Below the pieces are notes generated by a model. The model searched no databases. It had not been told where the DNA came from and saw only the letters and a list, made by a program, of their open reading frames with translations. Positions 28,095 through 38,170 of a DNA stretch of 64,000 nucleotides are shown piece by piece (the first letter of the stretch is position 1; the number at the start of each line of letters is the position of its first letter). The stretch spans positions 1,116,001-1,180,000 of the forward strand of contig NZ_RBLG01000001.1 in assembly GCF_003634585.1 (NCBI RefSeq). The letters are read 5' to 3'. Made by a program: the position numbers and the translations under genes. Source of the DNA: Gillisia mitskevichiae (GTDB taxonomy: Bacteria > Bacteroidota > Bacteroidia > Flavobacteriales > Flavobacteriaceae).

Positions 28095-28556
28095 ATGGGA
28101 TATAATATTGTGCTTATAGAGCCAGAAATACCTATGAATACCGGCAATATTGGACGTTTGAGCTTGGCATCTGGCTCCACCTTACATCTAGTGAAACCAT
28201 TTGGTTTTGAGTTGGATGATAAACGGGTAAAGCGTGCAGGATTAGATTATTGGAAACATATCTCTTTAAAGATCTATGAGAGTGTAGAAGAATTTTTTGA
28301 AGTGAACAAGGGTGAAAAAATGGCCTTTTATTCTAGCCATGCCGAAAAAGAGTATTTGGAGCTTGATTATAAAGACGAAATGTTCCTGATCTTTGGGAAA
28401 GAATCTGTAGGCTTGTCTTCAGAAATAATAGAAAATAATAAGGAGAGTCTGTATAAAATCCCCATTTACAGTGAGCATATTAGGAGTCTGAATCTAGCAA
28501 ATGCGGTTAGTGTAGTAGTTTATGAGGGTTTAAGAAACTTAAAATTAGGCTCTTAA
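28095..28556 (+). CDS. trmL: tRNA (cytidine(34)-2'-O)-methyltransferase TrmL
   Basis: The 153-residue protein is a single SPOUT domain, the usual size for TrmL. It starts with IVLIEPEIPMNTGNIGRL. Then come LIFGKESVGLSSEI and a C-terminal SLNLANAVSVVVYEGLRN, which together form the trefoil-knot S-adenosylmethionine site. TrmL methylates the ribose of the wobble nucleotide in two tRNA-Leu species. A tRNA-Leu(TAA), a natural substrate type, is encoded elsewhere in this window. It stands alone upstream of folK. Confidence 0.95.
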   Translation: MGYNIVLIEPEIPMNTGNIGRLSLASGSTLHLVKPFGFELDDKRVKRAGLDYWKHISLKIYESVEEFFEVNKGEKMAFYSSHAEKEYLELDYKDEMFLIFGKESVGLSSEIIENNKESLYKIPIYSEHIRSLNLANAVSVVVYEGLRNLKLGS

Positions 28557-28658
28557 AAACTTTAATAACTCTCTTGAAAAACCAAGTAGATGTATGTTTG
28601 TTTTACTTAATTTTGCCAAGAAATTTAATAACTCCCTTCTTAATATTCCATTTTAAGT

Positions 28659-29807
28659 TTGAATTCTCCAAGACTCTACTATATCGCGCTAGGCAGTAAT
28701 GATGGCAATAGAATGCAGCTTTTGCAACAAGCCATAAATCAAATTTATTCTGAAATTGGAGAGGTAAATGCAATTTCTAAAGTGTATGAAACACCAGCTT
28801 GGGGGTTTAAGGGAGATATGTTTTTAAATGCTTGTGCGGCTGTTTCTTCAAGATTCTCACCAGAAGAAGTTTTGCAAAAACTCTTTAAAATAGAAACAGA
28901 CCTTGGTAGAGTTAGAACAATTACAGAAGGATACACTAATAGAAAAATAGATCTGGATATTATCCTAGTTCAAGATGAAATTATAAATTCTACTAGCTTA
29001 AAAGTTCCACATCCAGAGATGCAAAACAGGAAGTTTGTATTATTTCCTTTAGCAGATATTGCCGGAAAAGAAATTCATCCCGTTTTAAAAACTTCTATCT
29101 TAAATTTAAAAGAGCAATTAAAAGATGAGTCTTCTATTGAGGTTACTCCAGAAAATCTAGCTTCTCCCTCAAAAAAATACAGCTTTACCAACTATAATTA
29201 TATAGCTATTGAAGGAAATATCGGGGCAGGAAAAACCAGTTTATCTACGATGGTTTCTCAAGATTTCAATGCGAAATTAATTTTGGAACGTTTTAAGGAT
29301 AATCCTTTTTTACCAAAATTTTACGAGGACAAGAATAGATATGCCTTTCCATTGGAAATGTCTTTTTTAGCAGATCGTTATCAGCAACTTTCAGATGATC
29401 TTGCACAGTATGATCTTTTTGCCGACTTTATCGTTTCAGATTACGACGTTTTTAAGTCTTTGATCTTTGCAAAGATCACGCTTCAGGAAGACGAATACGC
29501 ATTGTACGATAAGCTTTTCAGGATAATGTATAAAGAATTGATCAAACCAGATCTTTATATTTATCTATATCAGAATACAGATAGATTACTAGAAAACATT
29601 AAAAATAGAGGTCGTGATTACGAGCAGAATATTCAGCCAGAATATTTAATAGAGATCAATAAAAGCTATTTATCTTTTATTAAATCTCAGTCTAATATCA
29701 AGGTGAAGATCATCGATATTTCGGAGCTGGATTTTGTGAATAACCGCAGCGATTATCTTTCTATTTTAGAGAAGATCGAAGAAACGGTTTCGGGAATATC
29801 TGCTTAA
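28659..29807 (+). CDS. folK: HPPK (FolK)-deoxynucleoside kinase fusion
   Basis: Two enzymes are joined in 382 residues. The N-terminal part (about 1-160) is 6-hydroxymethyl-7,8-dihydropterin pyrophosphokinase, with YIALGSNDGNR and RKIDLDIILVQDE. The C-terminal part (about 175-382) is a deoxynucleoside kinase with the P-loop IEGNIGAGKTS and a DRYQQLSDD motif. The first makes a folate precursor and the second salvages deoxynucleosides. This fusion is known in Bacteroidota. The start is a TTG, 43 bases after a TAATTTTG -7-like element (28608-28615). The gene converges on the SpoU gene with only 3 bases between the two coding regions. Confidence 0.95.
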   Translation: MNSPRLYYIALGSNDGNRMQLLQQAINQIYSEIGEVNAISKVYETPAWGFKGDMFLNACAAVSSRFSPEEVLQKLFKIETDLGRVRTITEGYTNRKIDLDIILVQDEIINSTSLKVPHPEMQNRKFVLFPLADIAGKEIHPVLKTSILNLKEQLKDESSIEVTPENLASPSKKYSFTNYNYIAIEGNIGAGKTSLSTMVSQDFNAKLILERFKDNPFLPKFYEDKNRYAFPLEMSFLADRYQQLSDDLAQYDLFADFIVSDYDVFKSLIFAKITLQEDEYALYDKLFRIMYKELIKPDLYIYLYQNTDRLLENIKNRGRDYEQNIQPEYLIEINKSYLSFIKSQSNIKVKIIDISELDFVNNRSDYLSILEKIEETVSGISA

Positions 29808-29810
29808 AAA

Positions 29811-30356
29811 TTAGTTTTCAGAAGAGATCTTGCTAAAAAGGTCCCATAATACCACCCCTGTACTTACTGCAATATTTAGCGAATGCTTACTGCCTAGCTG
29901 AGGGATTTCAATTATTCCATCACTTGCGGTTACTACTTCTTGCTGCACACCTTTTACTTCATTTCCAAAAACCACCGCGTAGGTTTTGTCCTTTTTCGGC
30001 ATAAAATCATTTAGCATAATTGCGCCTTCTGCCTGTTCTACGGCTAGCACTTCTACTTTCTCTGCCTGAAGTTTTTCTATTAAAGGAATGGTTTCTTCTA
30101 TATATTCCCAATCTACCGTTTCTGTAGCGCCCAGTGCAGTTTTTTGAATGTCTTTATGAGGCGGAGTAGCAGTAATACCGCATAAATAGACCTTTTTAAT
30201 TAAAAAAGCATCTGCTGTTCTAAAAACAGAGCCAATATTATTTAAGCTTCTAATATTATCCAGAATTACAATTACAGGCGTTTTAGTTGCCTCTTTAAAT
30301 TCTGAAATAGTCTTTCTTTCTAACTCGCTATTTTTTAATTTTCTGTTTTCGACCAT
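29811..30356 (-). CDS. TrmH/SpoU-family RNA 2'-O-methyltransferase
   Basis: The 181-residue protein contains the SpoU motifs in order: ILDNIRSLNNIGSVFRTADA (motif 1), VVFGNEVKGV (motif 2) and IPQLGSKHSLNIAVSTGVVLW (motif 3). These form the SAM-binding knot of the SPOUT class. The RNA target is not clear from the sequence. A TATTTTTG box (30361-30368, minus strand) ends 4 bases before the ATG, so the mRNA may be leaderless or nearly so. Confidence 0.93.
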   Translation of the reverse strand: MVENRKLKNSELERKTISEFKEATKTPVIVILDNIRSLNNIGSVFRTADAFLIKKVYLCGITATPPHKDIQKTALGATETVDWEYIEETIPLIEKLQAEKVEVLAVEQAEGAIMLNDFMPKKDKTYAVVFGNEVKGVQQEVVTASDGIIEIPQLGSKHSLNIAVSTGVVLWDLFSKISSEN

Positions 30357-30475
30357 GCTGCAAAAATATGAATATTTATAGGCATTTTGTAGATGTTAAA
30401 AGAGAATACTTTGGGTGGTTTGCTTCTTAATTTAATATTTACGAAGTAACTTGCTTACCTATTAAAATTTAACTC

Positions 30476-32308
30476 TTGCCTAGACCTCAAAAAACCTTAA
30501 AACCTGAAAAGATCAATTTTAGAGAAAGCTTTGCTTCTTTAAAATTCGTACCCCGTTTTTTTAAAGAAATTCGAAAGGTGAATCCGTTATTATTTTATGC
30601 GAATGTGGCAAGTAGAATAATAAATGCGAGTTTACCTGTGCTCATTTTATTAATAGGGAAGATCATCGTAGATGAAGTGGTACTTCAAATAGCCGCAGAT
30701 GTAAAAGATTATGACAGGCTTTGGTTATTTGTGGGAATTGAGCTTGGATTGGCAATACTTTCTGACCTTCTATCCAGAGCGATCGCGTTAACAGATGCGC
30801 TTTTAGGAGACCAATATTCTATAGATACATCAGTAAAGATCATAAAGAAAACTTCAGAAATAAATTTGGATCAGTTGGAAGATTCAGAATTCTATGACAA
30901 GTTAGAAAGAGCTCGACAACAAACTACCGGAAGGGTAGGTTTAATGTCTAATATTTTAACACAAGGTCAAGATGTAATTGTAATTATATCTTTAATGGCT
31001 GGAGTGGTTGCCTTTGAACCTTGGTTGATAATTCTGTTAATCGTCTCTATTGTTCCAACTATAATTAACGAAATAAAATTTAGTGGCACAAGCTACTCTT
31101 TGGCCCGAAGCTGGACTCAGGAACGCAGGGAGCTGGATTATTTAAGATATGCAGGAGCTAGTGATGTTACTGCTAAGGAGGTGAAATTGTTTGGCCTTTC
31201 AGATTATCTGGCAAATAGATTTCAAAATCTTTCCAATAAATACTATAAGGAAAGTAAACAGCTTGCAAAGCAACGCGCAGCATGGGGTTCATTTTTTAAT
31301 GTCATAGGAACTGGGGCATATTATGGGGCTTATGTACTTATAGTTTTCAGAACTGTGGTGGGAGTATTTAGTTTAGGGGATCTTACTTTTCTTTCGGGTT
31401 CCTTCAAAAGTTTACAGAATAAATTACAGGGATTTTTTACAAGATTTACAGCCATTACAGAAAGTGCGTTATATCTTCAGGATTATTTTGAATTCTTGGA
31501 TCTTAAATTTGATAGATCTGAAGAGGTAACTGGTCTTTCCTTGCCTAAAAGTATTAAAACAGGATTCACATTTAAGAATGTAGGCTTTAAATACCCGAAA
31601 TCTGAGCGATGGGTGATTCGCAATGTAAGTTTTGAGTTGAAAGCTGGAGAAAAATTGGCATTTGTTGGTGAGAATGGAGCAGGGAAAACCACTCTTATTA
31701 AGCTCTTGCTTCAATTTTATGAGCCAACCGAAGGAGAGATTTTCTTGGATGGCGTGCCAATAAAAAAATATAATCAGCTTCAATACCAACAATATTTCGG
31801 AGTGATCTTTCAGGATTTTGTAAAATTCGAGTTAACCCTTCGTGAGAATATTGCAATGGGCGAAATAGAGGAAATAGGCAATCAACCTAGAATAGATAAT
31901 GCTGCAGATAAAAGTCTGGCCAATCAGGTGGTTTCAGAATTACCTGGAGGCTATGATCAGCAACTCGGGAAACGCTTTAAGAACGGTAAAGACCTTTCTG
32001 GTGGGCAATGGCAAAAGATAGCTATTGCGAGAGCTTATATGAAAGATGCTGAAGTATTAATATTAGATGAGCCAACTTCAGCATTAGATGCAAGAGCAGA
32101 AACTGAAGCCTTTGACAGATTTATAAAATTAACGGAAGGAAAAACAGCAGTGATCATTTCTCACAGATTTAGTACAGTGCGTATTGCAGATCGTATTATG
32201 GTATTAAAAAATGGAACCGTTCTAGAAATTGGAACCCATCAGGAATTAATGGAAAATAATAAATTATATACTGAATTATTCAATCTTCAAGCTGCGGGTT
32301 ACCAATAG
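30476..32308 (+). CDS. ABC exporter, fused membrane and ATPase domains
   Basis: The 610-residue protein has an N-terminal six-helix export domain (about 40-345) and a C-terminal ATPase. The latter shows the Walker A motif GENGAGKTT (near 400), the signature LSGGQWQKIAIARA (near 508), the Walker B motif VLILDEPTSALD and the H-loop IISHRFSTV. It is a half-transporter that should dimerise. Bacteroidota have many such proteins for peptides, lipids or drugs, and the substrate cannot be inferred. The start is TTG at 30476; the next residues PRPQKTLKPEKINFRES fit a cytoplasmic N-terminus. It is monocistronic. Confidence 0.94.
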   Translation: MPRPQKTLKPEKINFRESFASLKFVPRFFKEIRKVNPLLFYANVASRIINASLPVLILLIGKIIVDEVVLQIAADVKDYDRLWLFVGIELGLAILSDLLSRAIALTDALLGDQYSIDTSVKIIKKTSEINLDQLEDSEFYDKLERARQQTTGRVGLMSNILTQGQDVIVIISLMAGVVAFEPWLIILLIVSIVPTIINEIKFSGTSYSLARSWTQERRELDYLRYAGASDVTAKEVKLFGLSDYLANRFQNLSNKYYKESKQLAKQRAAWGSFFNVIGTGAYYGAYVLIVFRTVVGVFSLGDLTFLSGSFKSLQNKLQGFFTRFTAITESALYLQDYFEFLDLKFDRSEEVTGLSLPKSIKTGFTFKNVGFKYPKSERWVIRNVSFELKAGEKLAFVGENGAGKTTLIKLLLQFYEPTEGEIFLDGVPIKKYNQLQYQQYFGVIFQDFVKFELTLRENIAMGEIEEIGNQPRIDNAADKSLANQVVSELPGGYDQQLGKRFKNGKDLSGGQWQKIAIARAYMKDAEVLILDEPTSALDARAETEAFDRFIKLTEGKTAVIISHRFSTVRIADRIMVLKNGTVLEIGTHQELMENNKLYTELFNLQAAGYQ

Positions 32309-32586
32309 TTTATTCGTACTTATAATTCTAATAAATATTGATATCATATAGTTTTGTTAAAAAAACATCGATTATTTGTGTTTATTTAACACATTTTTAA
32401 TAACTTACAGCATCTTATATATCTTATATAAGATTTTTTATTCTCCCCTTTATGCTTATAAGTATTACCGTAATATACGGCAATAAGCCCCACATTTTAG
32501 TTTTGAATAATTGCATTGATCCTCGAATTTAATATTCGGAGTCGGCATTTTATTATAATTAATTAACCAACTAAAATTCAGAGATT

Positions 32587-33351
32587 ATGAAAACCATTAA
32601 ACTTTTAGGGCTTTTACTATTTGCTTGTATGTTCACGTTTAATATGCAATCGCAGGAGGAATCAATGTATCAGAGATATCTAATACACATGGATCCCGTA
32701 AAACCATCTATGCAAGCTGAATACGAAAAAACAGCAGCTAATTTCGTTAAAATGTGCAAGGAGAATAACTATGCGCACGATTGGATGACCTTAGCTACAG
32801 AAGATAATAAATACCATTACATTACTCCTATAAGCAATTTTGCTGAACTGGATGAAAATCCAATGGCTTCGCTTAGGGATAAAGTTGGTGCAGAAGATTT
32901 TGACAAGGTGTTTAAAGATTTTGACAAATGTTATGATAAACATACAGACTATGTTTTAACATTAGATAAGGAGCTTAGTTATATGCCTAATGGTATGAAA
33001 ACCATGATCGAAGGTGAAAATTATAGAGAAAATACCTTGTATTATTTTGCTCCCTCAGATAGTGAAAAAGCAGTTGAGGTTGCAAAAGCCTTTAAGAAAT
33101 TTTATACAGATAATAATTTGGGCGTGCACTATAGGTTATATAGAAGTGGGTTCGGGACAGATGGCACTTATTTTTTGGTTGCTGCTGCTGCAAAAGATGC
33201 TATGGATATGGAACGTAAAAGTGCAGATGTAAGAAAAGCTATGGGTCCTAAAGGGCAAGAGCTTTTTGCGAATCTTAATAAAATCCTTTTAAAAACCGAG
33301 ACGGTACGTGGATGGATGAGACCAGATCTTTCTTATGTGGCATCCAAATAA
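32587..33351 (+). CDS. Secreted duplicated ferredoxin-fold protein, unknown function (gene 1 of 3)
   Basis: I do not recognise a named family. The 254-residue protein has a signal peptide (about 1-22, ending MQSQ). Two halves of similar plan follow, one from YLIHMDPVKPSMQAEYEKTA and one from TLYYFAPSDSEKAVEVAKAFK, each a beta-alpha-beta unit like the dimeric alpha/beta-barrel (ABM or NIPSNAP) fold. It ends with WMRPDLSYVASK. The next gene encodes a protein of the same length that ends HFRPDLSGL, so the two are probably distant paralogues. A 278-bp upstream gap separates it from the ABC gene. Confidence 0.75.
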   Translation: MKTIKLLGLLLFACMFTFNMQSQEESMYQRYLIHMDPVKPSMQAEYEKTAANFVKMCKENNYAHDWMTLATEDNKYHYITPISNFAELDENPMASLRDKVGAEDFDKVFKDFDKCYDKHTDYVLTLDKELSYMPNGMKTMIEGENYRENTLYYFAPSDSEKAVEVAKAFKKFYTDNNLGVHYRLYRSGFGTDGTYFLVAAAAKDAMDMERKSADVRKAMGPKGQELFANLNKILLKTETVRGWMRPDLSYVASK

Positions 33352-33416
33352 AATAAAATTAAAAATCACCTCAGATCTTATTTTAATAGCCTGCACTAAC
33401 AACTTAAGATATCAAT

Positions 33417-34181
33417 ATGAAAAAGATTTTTTACTTGATATTGCTAATACCTTTTTTAGCAATATCTCAAAACGAGACTGAATATATGGTTTTCGAAAAT
33501 GGATTATTATCCCCAAAGTTGGATAAGATCTCTCAATTCGAATCTGGATTAGCAGCACACAATAAGAAATATCACAAAGAGGGACCATTTGGTGCTAGAG
33601 TTTACTGGATAGGTAATGGGCCTAACACTGGTAGATATTTATGGGTAATGGGTCCACTTCCCTGGAGTGCGTTCGATACGAGACCCGAAAAGGAAGGCCA
33701 TGATGAAGATTGGAATACTAATGTATTACAATATATGATGCCCGAAACAAATCAGACCTATTTCAAATTCGAGGCAGGTTTATCTAATTTTCCTAAGGAT
33801 TTTACACTAAATAAATTGTTAGTAGATTATTATGATGTAAAACCTTTTCAAAATGGCAAAGCCATGAATTTATTGGGAAAAATTCAAAAGGTGATGAAGG
33901 ATAAATTTTCAACAGAAGCTTTTGGTATTTATACCAATGAGTTGCCAAATACAAAAGAGGGAGATGACATTGCATTTATTTCTTTTTTCGAAAAATCTGC
34001 ATGGATGGGCGAAGACTGGAAATTCGCAGATAAGTATAATGAAGTGCATGGTGCAGGTAGTTTTGAAACTTTTCTGAAAGACTGGGAGAATGCTACTCAA
34101 GGTAAATACTCTGAAATTTGGCATTTTAGACCAGATCTTAGTGGCTTGACTGGGGAAGTAAAAGTTGCGGAACGACAATAA
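33417..34181 (+). CDS. Secreted ferredoxin-fold protein, paralogue-like (gene 2 of 3)
   Basis: The 254-residue protein has a signal peptide (about 1-17, ending AISQ) and no membrane helix. It carries aromatic-rich segments such as RVYWIGNGPNTGRYLWVMGPLPWSAFD and a second half starting at LLVDYYDVKPFQNGKAM. These suggest two ABM-like units. The C-terminal IWHFRPDLSGL matches the end of the preceding protein. It follows that gene after 65 bp and precedes the cupin gene by 10 bp, so the three probably form one unit. No catalytic residues can be named. Confidence 0.72.
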   Translation: MKKIFYLILLIPFLAISQNETEYMVFENGLLSPKLDKISQFESGLAAHNKKYHKEGPFGARVYWIGNGPNTGRYLWVMGPLPWSAFDTRPEKEGHDEDWNTNVLQYMMPETNQTYFKFEAGLSNFPKDFTLNKLLVDYYDVKPFQNGKAMNLLGKIQKVMKDKFSTEAFGIYTNELPNTKEGDDIAFISFFEKSAWMGEDWKFADKYNEVHGAGSFETFLKDWENATQGKYSEIWHFRPDLSGLTGEVKVAERQ

Positions 34182-34191
34182 AAAGAGAGAT

Positions 34192-34641
34192 ATGAAATAT
34201 ATATTTATCTTATTAGTAATGCTATCTATTTTGAGTTTTTCCAATGTGAGCGCTCAAGCTCAGGAGCCATCTAAGTCTTTTGTATATAAAACAGGTGATC
34301 CAACAAACTGGAAAATTGAACTAGATGCAGTAACAGCTGCGCCAGATAATCATAAAATATTGTTGGAAAATGATAAAGTTCGAGTCTTAGAGGTTGTTCT
34401 TAAGCCTGGAGAAAGAGAGCCCATTCATCACCATCGCTGGCCAAGTGTTCTATATATACAGGAAGCTGGAGATTTCATTGATTTTGATATGGATGGGAAT
34501 GTCGTTTTTGATAGCAGAGATATGAGTGCTCCTATGAAATTTCCTTTTACAATGTGGAAGGAAGCTGAAGCTCCTCACTCTGTAGAAAATATTAGCAAGA
34601 CCATACCAATTAGATTAATTAGAGTAGAAACAAAGAATTAA
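34192..34641 (+). CDS. Secreted small cupin-domain protein (gene 3 of 3)
   Basis: Starting at ATG 34192 the protein has 149 residues with a signal peptide ending SAQAQ. One cupin barrel follows: VLEVVLKPGEREPIHHHRWPSVLYIQ carries the first metal-binding motif with three histidines, and APHSVENISKTIPIRLI is the second with one His. An upstream in-frame ATG at 34165 would overlap the previous gene and put charged residues before the signal peptide, so it is less likely. The spacing of 10 bp to gene 2 implies an operon. A metal-dependent or ligand-binding role outside the inner membrane is likely; the substrate is unknown. Confidence 0.85.
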   Translation: MKYIFILLVMLSILSFSNVSAQAQEPSKSFVYKTGDPTNWKIELDAVTAAPDNHKILLENDKVRVLEVVLKPGEREPIHHHRWPSVLYIQEAGDFIDFDMDGNVVFDSRDMSAPMKFPFTMWKEAEAPHSVENISKTIPIRLIRVETKN

Positions 34642-34870
34642 GAGATTTTATTTCAATTAATTACACCTTAATAAATTTAGAATTATCCTCTAATATCCGA
34701 TACTGGTTTTAGGGGATTTTTTATAACTAATACTTTAGCTAATTAAGGCTATCAAATTCTCTATTAAATTAGTTATGACTAATGTGAATAATTTTAAATA
34801 AATGCTTCTTTTTAAATTTCTGATAGCTTATAGGATTCAGTATTTTAGCAGGAATTAAAATTTCATTCTT

Positions 34871-37495
34871 TTGGCAGCTAAAAAACCTAAACAGATCACC
34901 CCTTTAATGAAACAATATAACGCCATCAAGGTGAAATACCCTGATGCGTTATTATTATTTAGGATAGGAGATTTTTACGAAACTTTTGGGGAAGATGCTA
35001 TTAGAACGGCTAGGATCCTGAACATAGTTCTTACTAAAAGAGGTAACGGTAGCGAAACAGAAACGGCCTTGGCAGGATTTCCTCATCATGCGTTAAATAC
35101 CTATTTACCTAAACTAGTAAAAGCAGGTTTGCGGGTTGCTATTTGCGATCAGTTAGAAGATCCAAAACTCACAAAAACTATTGTGAAGCGAGGTGTAACC
35201 GAGTTGGTTACTCCAGGAGTAGCAATGAATGATGAGGTTTTAAGCAGCAAGTCTAATAACTTTTTATGTGCTGTGCATTATGGAAAGAAGTCTATGGGAA
35301 TTTCTTTTCTGGATGTTTCTACAGGAGAGTTTTTAACAGCTCAAGGTACTGCTGAATATATAGATAAATTGCTTCAGAATTTTGGACCAAGTGAGGTGCT
35401 TATTCAGAAAAATTATAAAAAGGAATTCACTAAAACTTTTGGAGATACATTCCACTGTTTTTATCTGGAAGATTGGGTTTTTAAATTGGATTTTGGATAC
35501 GAATCTCTAAATGAACATTTTAAAACCAAGTCCTTAAAGGGTTTTGGAGTAGATCATTTGGAAGAAGGTATTATTGCTTCAGGAGCTATTTTATATTATT
35601 TAAGCGAAACCCAGCATCATAAATTACAGCATATAGCTTCTTTAAATAGAATTGCTGAAGAGGAATATGTTTGGATGGATCGGTTTACCATTCGAAATCT
35701 TGAATTATATAATTCTAACGCTCAAAATGCAGTAACTCTTTTAGAGATAATAGATAAAACTATTTCTCCTATGGGAGGGAGAATGATGAAACGCTGGTTG
35801 GCGCTTCCGCTTAAAAATGCTGAAAAAATAAAGGCCAGGCATCAGGTGGTGAGTTACTTTATTCAGAATAAAGAAGAATTAGAACAGCTTCAGAAACATA
35901 TAAAAAGAATTAGTGATCTGGAACGTTTGATCTCTAAAGTGGCTACTGGTAAGATTTGTCCTCGGGAAGTAATTCATCTCAACAATTCGCTAGATGCGAT
36001 CTTACCAATCAAGAAACTGGCAATGAGCGCTAATGAAGAGTCGTTAAAAGTACTTGGCGATAAATTGCAAAGCTGTGAGGTTTTAAGAGCCAAGATCAAT
36101 GAAATGTTGCATGAAGAGGCTCCTGTGAATATTGTAAAAGGAAATACTATTGCAAAAGGCTATCATACGGAACTCGATGAACTTAGAAATTTAGCTTTTT
36201 CTGGTAAGAGCTATTTAAACGATATGTTGGATCGTGAATGTAAAGCCACTGGGATTACTTCTCTAAAAATAGGAAGCAATAATGTGTATGGTTATTATAT
36301 TGAAGTTAGAAATAGCCATAAAGATAAAGTGCCTGAGGAATGGACCAGAAAGCAAACTTTGGTTAATGCGGAAAGGTATATAACTGAAGAATTAAAGGAA
36401 TATGAAGGGAAGATCCTTGGGGCAGAGGAGAAGATCTTGCACCTGGAACAGGAGTTATTTGCAGGTTTGGTAGATTGGTTGAGAGATTATATTAATCCCG
36501 TACAGCAAAATGCACGATTAATTGGTGAATTAGACTGCTTATCTTCTTTTGCACAACAAGCTGTTTTAGAGAATTATAACAAGCCGGAAATAGATGATTC
36601 TACCGAATTGGAGATCAAGAGCGGAAGGCATCCCGTTATAGAAAAGCAATTGCCTCATGGAGAACAGTATATTACCAATGATGTTTTTTTAGACAGAGAA
36701 ACTCAGCAGGTAATTATGATCACCGGGCCTAACATGAGTGGTAAGTCGGCTATATTAAGACAAACAGCACTTATTGTACTTCTGGCTCAAATGGGAAGTT
36801 TTGTACCTGCAGAGAGCGCAAGGATAGGTTTGGTAGATAAGATCTTTACCAGAGTAGGAGCGAGCGATAATATCTCCATGGGAGAATCTACTTTTATGGT
36901 AGAAATGAATGAAACGGCTAGTATACTAAATAATCTATCTGAGCGTAGTTTGGTACTTTTAGATGAGATAGGAAGGGGAACTAGTACTTACGATGGGATT
37001 TCTATAGCTTGGGCCATTACCGAGTATCTACATGAGCATCCTACGCATGCAAAAACACTTTTCGCAACTCATTATCATGAACTGAATGAAATGGGCGATA
37101 CTTTTAGTAGGATAAAGAATTATAATGTTTCTGTAAAAGAATTAAAGGATACCGTGTTATTTCTCAGGAAATTGGTTCCGGGAGGAAGTGCCCATAGTTT
37201 TGGGATACATGTTGCTAAGATGGCGGGAATGCCACAACAGGTTATAAGCAGAGCTAATAAGATCCTTAAAAAGCTGGAAAAATCTCATAAAATGGAAGAA
37301 TCTGGAGAAATTTTAAAAAATTCTGCGGAACAAGAAATGCAGTTGAGCTTTTTTAATTTGGACGATCCATTGCTGCAAGAATTAAAACAAGAGTTGTTGC
37401 ATATTGATATTGATACACTTACGCCTATTGAAGCCCTGATGAAATTAAATGAAATAAAGAGAATGCTTTCAGGGAAACAAAAAGCTCAAATTTAA
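34871..37495 (+). CDS. mutS: DNA mismatch-repair protein MutS
   Basis: The 874-residue protein has every MutS domain. The mismatch-binding loop is [14 protein letters not shown] (near residue 38). The ATPase has Walker [14 protein letters not shown] (near 620), [14 protein letters not shown] and FATHYHEL. The C-terminal region has QLSFF in [11 protein letters not shown], a good sliding-clamp motif. Mismatch recognition starts replication-error repair. Translation starts at TTG 34871, giving [16 protein letters not shown], the normal N-terminus for this group. No mutL is in the window. tRNA genes follow after a promoter. Confidence 0.98.
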   Translation: MAAKKPKQITPLMKQYNAIKVKYPDALLLFRIGDFYETFGEDAIRTARILNIVLTKRGNGSETETALAGFPHHALNTYLPKLVKAGLRVAICDQLEDPKLTKTIVKRGVTELVTPGVAMNDEVLSSKSNNFLCAVHYGKKSMGISFLDVSTGEFLTAQGTAEYIDKLLQNFGPSEVLIQKNYKKEFTKTFGDTFHCFYLEDWVFKLDFGYESLNEHFKTKSLKGFGVDHLEEGIIASGAILYYLSETQHHKLQHIASLNRIAEEEYVWMDRFTIRNLELYNSNAQNAVTLLEIIDKTISPMGGRMMKRWLALPLKNAEKIKARHQVVSYFIQNKEELEQLQKHIKRISDLERLISKVATGKICPREVIHLNNSLDAILPIKKLAMSANEESLKVLGDKLQSCEVLRAKINEMLHEEAPVNIVKGNTIAKGYHTELDELRNLAFSGKSYLNDMLDRECKATGITSLKIGSNNVYGYYIEVRNSHKDKVPEEWTRKQTLVNAERYITEELKEYEGKILGAEEKILHLEQELFAGLVDWLRDYINPVQQNARLIGELDCLSSFAQQAVLENYNKPEIDDSTELEIKSGRHPVIEKQLPHGEQYITNDVFLDRETQQVIMITGPNMSGKSAILRQTALIVLLAQMGSFVPAESARIGLVDKIFTRVGASDNISMGESTFMVEMNETASILNNLSERSLVLLDEIGRGTSTYDGISIAWAITEYLHEHPTHAKTLFATHYHELNEMGDTFSRIKNYNVSVKELKDTVLFLRKLVPGGSAHSFGIHVAKMAGMPQQVISRANKILKKLEKSHKMEESGEILKNSAEQEMQLSFFNLDDPLLQELKQELLHIDIDTLTPIEALMKLNEIKRMLSGKQKAQI

Positions 37496-37520
37496 AGGTG
37501 ATAATTTTGTAGAAAATCCT

Positions 37521-37549
37521 TTGGTATTATAAGAATTGTTTTAAATTTG
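37521..37549 (+). promoter_or_regulatory. Promoter of the tRNA-Gly/tRNA-Leu unit
   Basis: TTG at 37521-37523 (-33) and TAAATTTG at 37542-37549 (-7) are 18 bp apart, a full match to the Bacteroidota housekeeping promoter. It lies between mutS and the first tRNA. A TTCGG-GAAA-CCGAA hairpin (37575-37588) sits in the leader before the tRNA. Confidence 0.8.
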
Positions 37550-37606
37550 CAACCGCAATAAGGAATTATTGCTCTTCGGGAAACCGAAAAAACGTTCAGA
37601 CAAATT

Positions 37607-37679
37607 GCGAAAATAGCTCAGCTGGTAGAGCGCCACCTTGCCAAGGTGGAGGTCGCGGGTTCGAATCCCGTTTTTCGCT
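37607..37679 (+). tRNA. tRNA-Gly (GCC)
   Basis: A 73-nt cloverleaf can be drawn. The acceptor GCGAAAA pairs with TTTTCGC and has discriminator T. The D-arm contains AGCTCAGCTGGTAGAGC. The anticodon stem CCACC/GGTGG encloses TTGCCAA with anticodon GCC at 37640-37642. The T-arm is GCGGGTTCGAATCCCGT. The CCA end is not encoded. Confidence 0.97.
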
Positions 37680-37715
37680 CTGACAGGCGAAAAATCGCAC
37701 TTTATTAAAATCCAC

Positions 37716-37801
37716 GCTCGGATGGTGGAATTGGTAGACACGTTGGACTTAAAATCCAATGATCAGCAACGGTCGTGCGGGTTCAAGTCCCGCTCCGAGT
37801 A
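37716..37801 (+). tRNA. tRNA-Leu (TAA)
   Basis: An 86-nt class II cloverleaf can be drawn. The acceptor GCTCGGA pairs with TCCGAGT (G-T first pair) and has discriminator A. The anticodon stem TTGGA/TCCAA encloses CTTAAAA with anticodon TAA at 37750-37752. A long variable arm is followed by the T-arm GCGGGTTCAAGTCCCGC. It lies 36 nt after tRNA-Gly and is followed at once by a terminator. Confidence 0.97.
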
Positions 37802-37802
37802 C

Positions 37803-37828
37803 AAAAACCCCTTTTTAAGGGGTTTTTT
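37803..37828 (+). terminator. Terminator of the tRNA unit
   Basis: AAAACCCCTT and AAGGGGTTTT flank a TTT loop and are followed by more T residues, directly after the tRNA-Leu discriminator base. Confidence 0.92.
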
Positions 37829-38170
37829 TGTTTCTAATACTTTTTTTTATGTGAAAAAAGTAAAGGTTTTTCTTTAAAAATCTATTTTCATTGGCTTCAA
37901 TCCCATTGCTACTGGGACCGCTCCAAATACTAGAATCCTCTTTAGATTTAAGATTTAGATTTAATCCACTTTTAATTTTCTCGGCTTTTTTAAATGCTTT
38001 TTCATATTCCTTTGTTTTTGTATTAACTTGTTATATGATCAGGGGATAGTGATTAAAATTAATATTGATTTTAAATCAAAAATATTCCACCCTCTAAGTG
38101 CTTAGTATTTAATTTCAGAATAATTCTTCTGTTTAGCTATAGCCTGAAGTAAATTAAATAATATAAAGTC
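37829..38170 (-). other. Intergenic region with a possible gene remnant
   Basis: On the minus strand, from about 38015 down to the TAA at 37815-37817, one frame stays open for about 67 codons without any usable start codon. Its middle reads SKEDSSIWSGPSSNGIEANE, which looks protein-like. It could be the decayed 3' end of a gene beside the tRNA genes, or a chance frame in AT-rich DNA. I see no other gene or site in this stretch. Confidence 0.25.

Noticed and set aside
37638-37877. Frames running through the tRNA genes on both strands
   Set aside because: The tRNA cloverleafs explain the conservation; the frames are chance.
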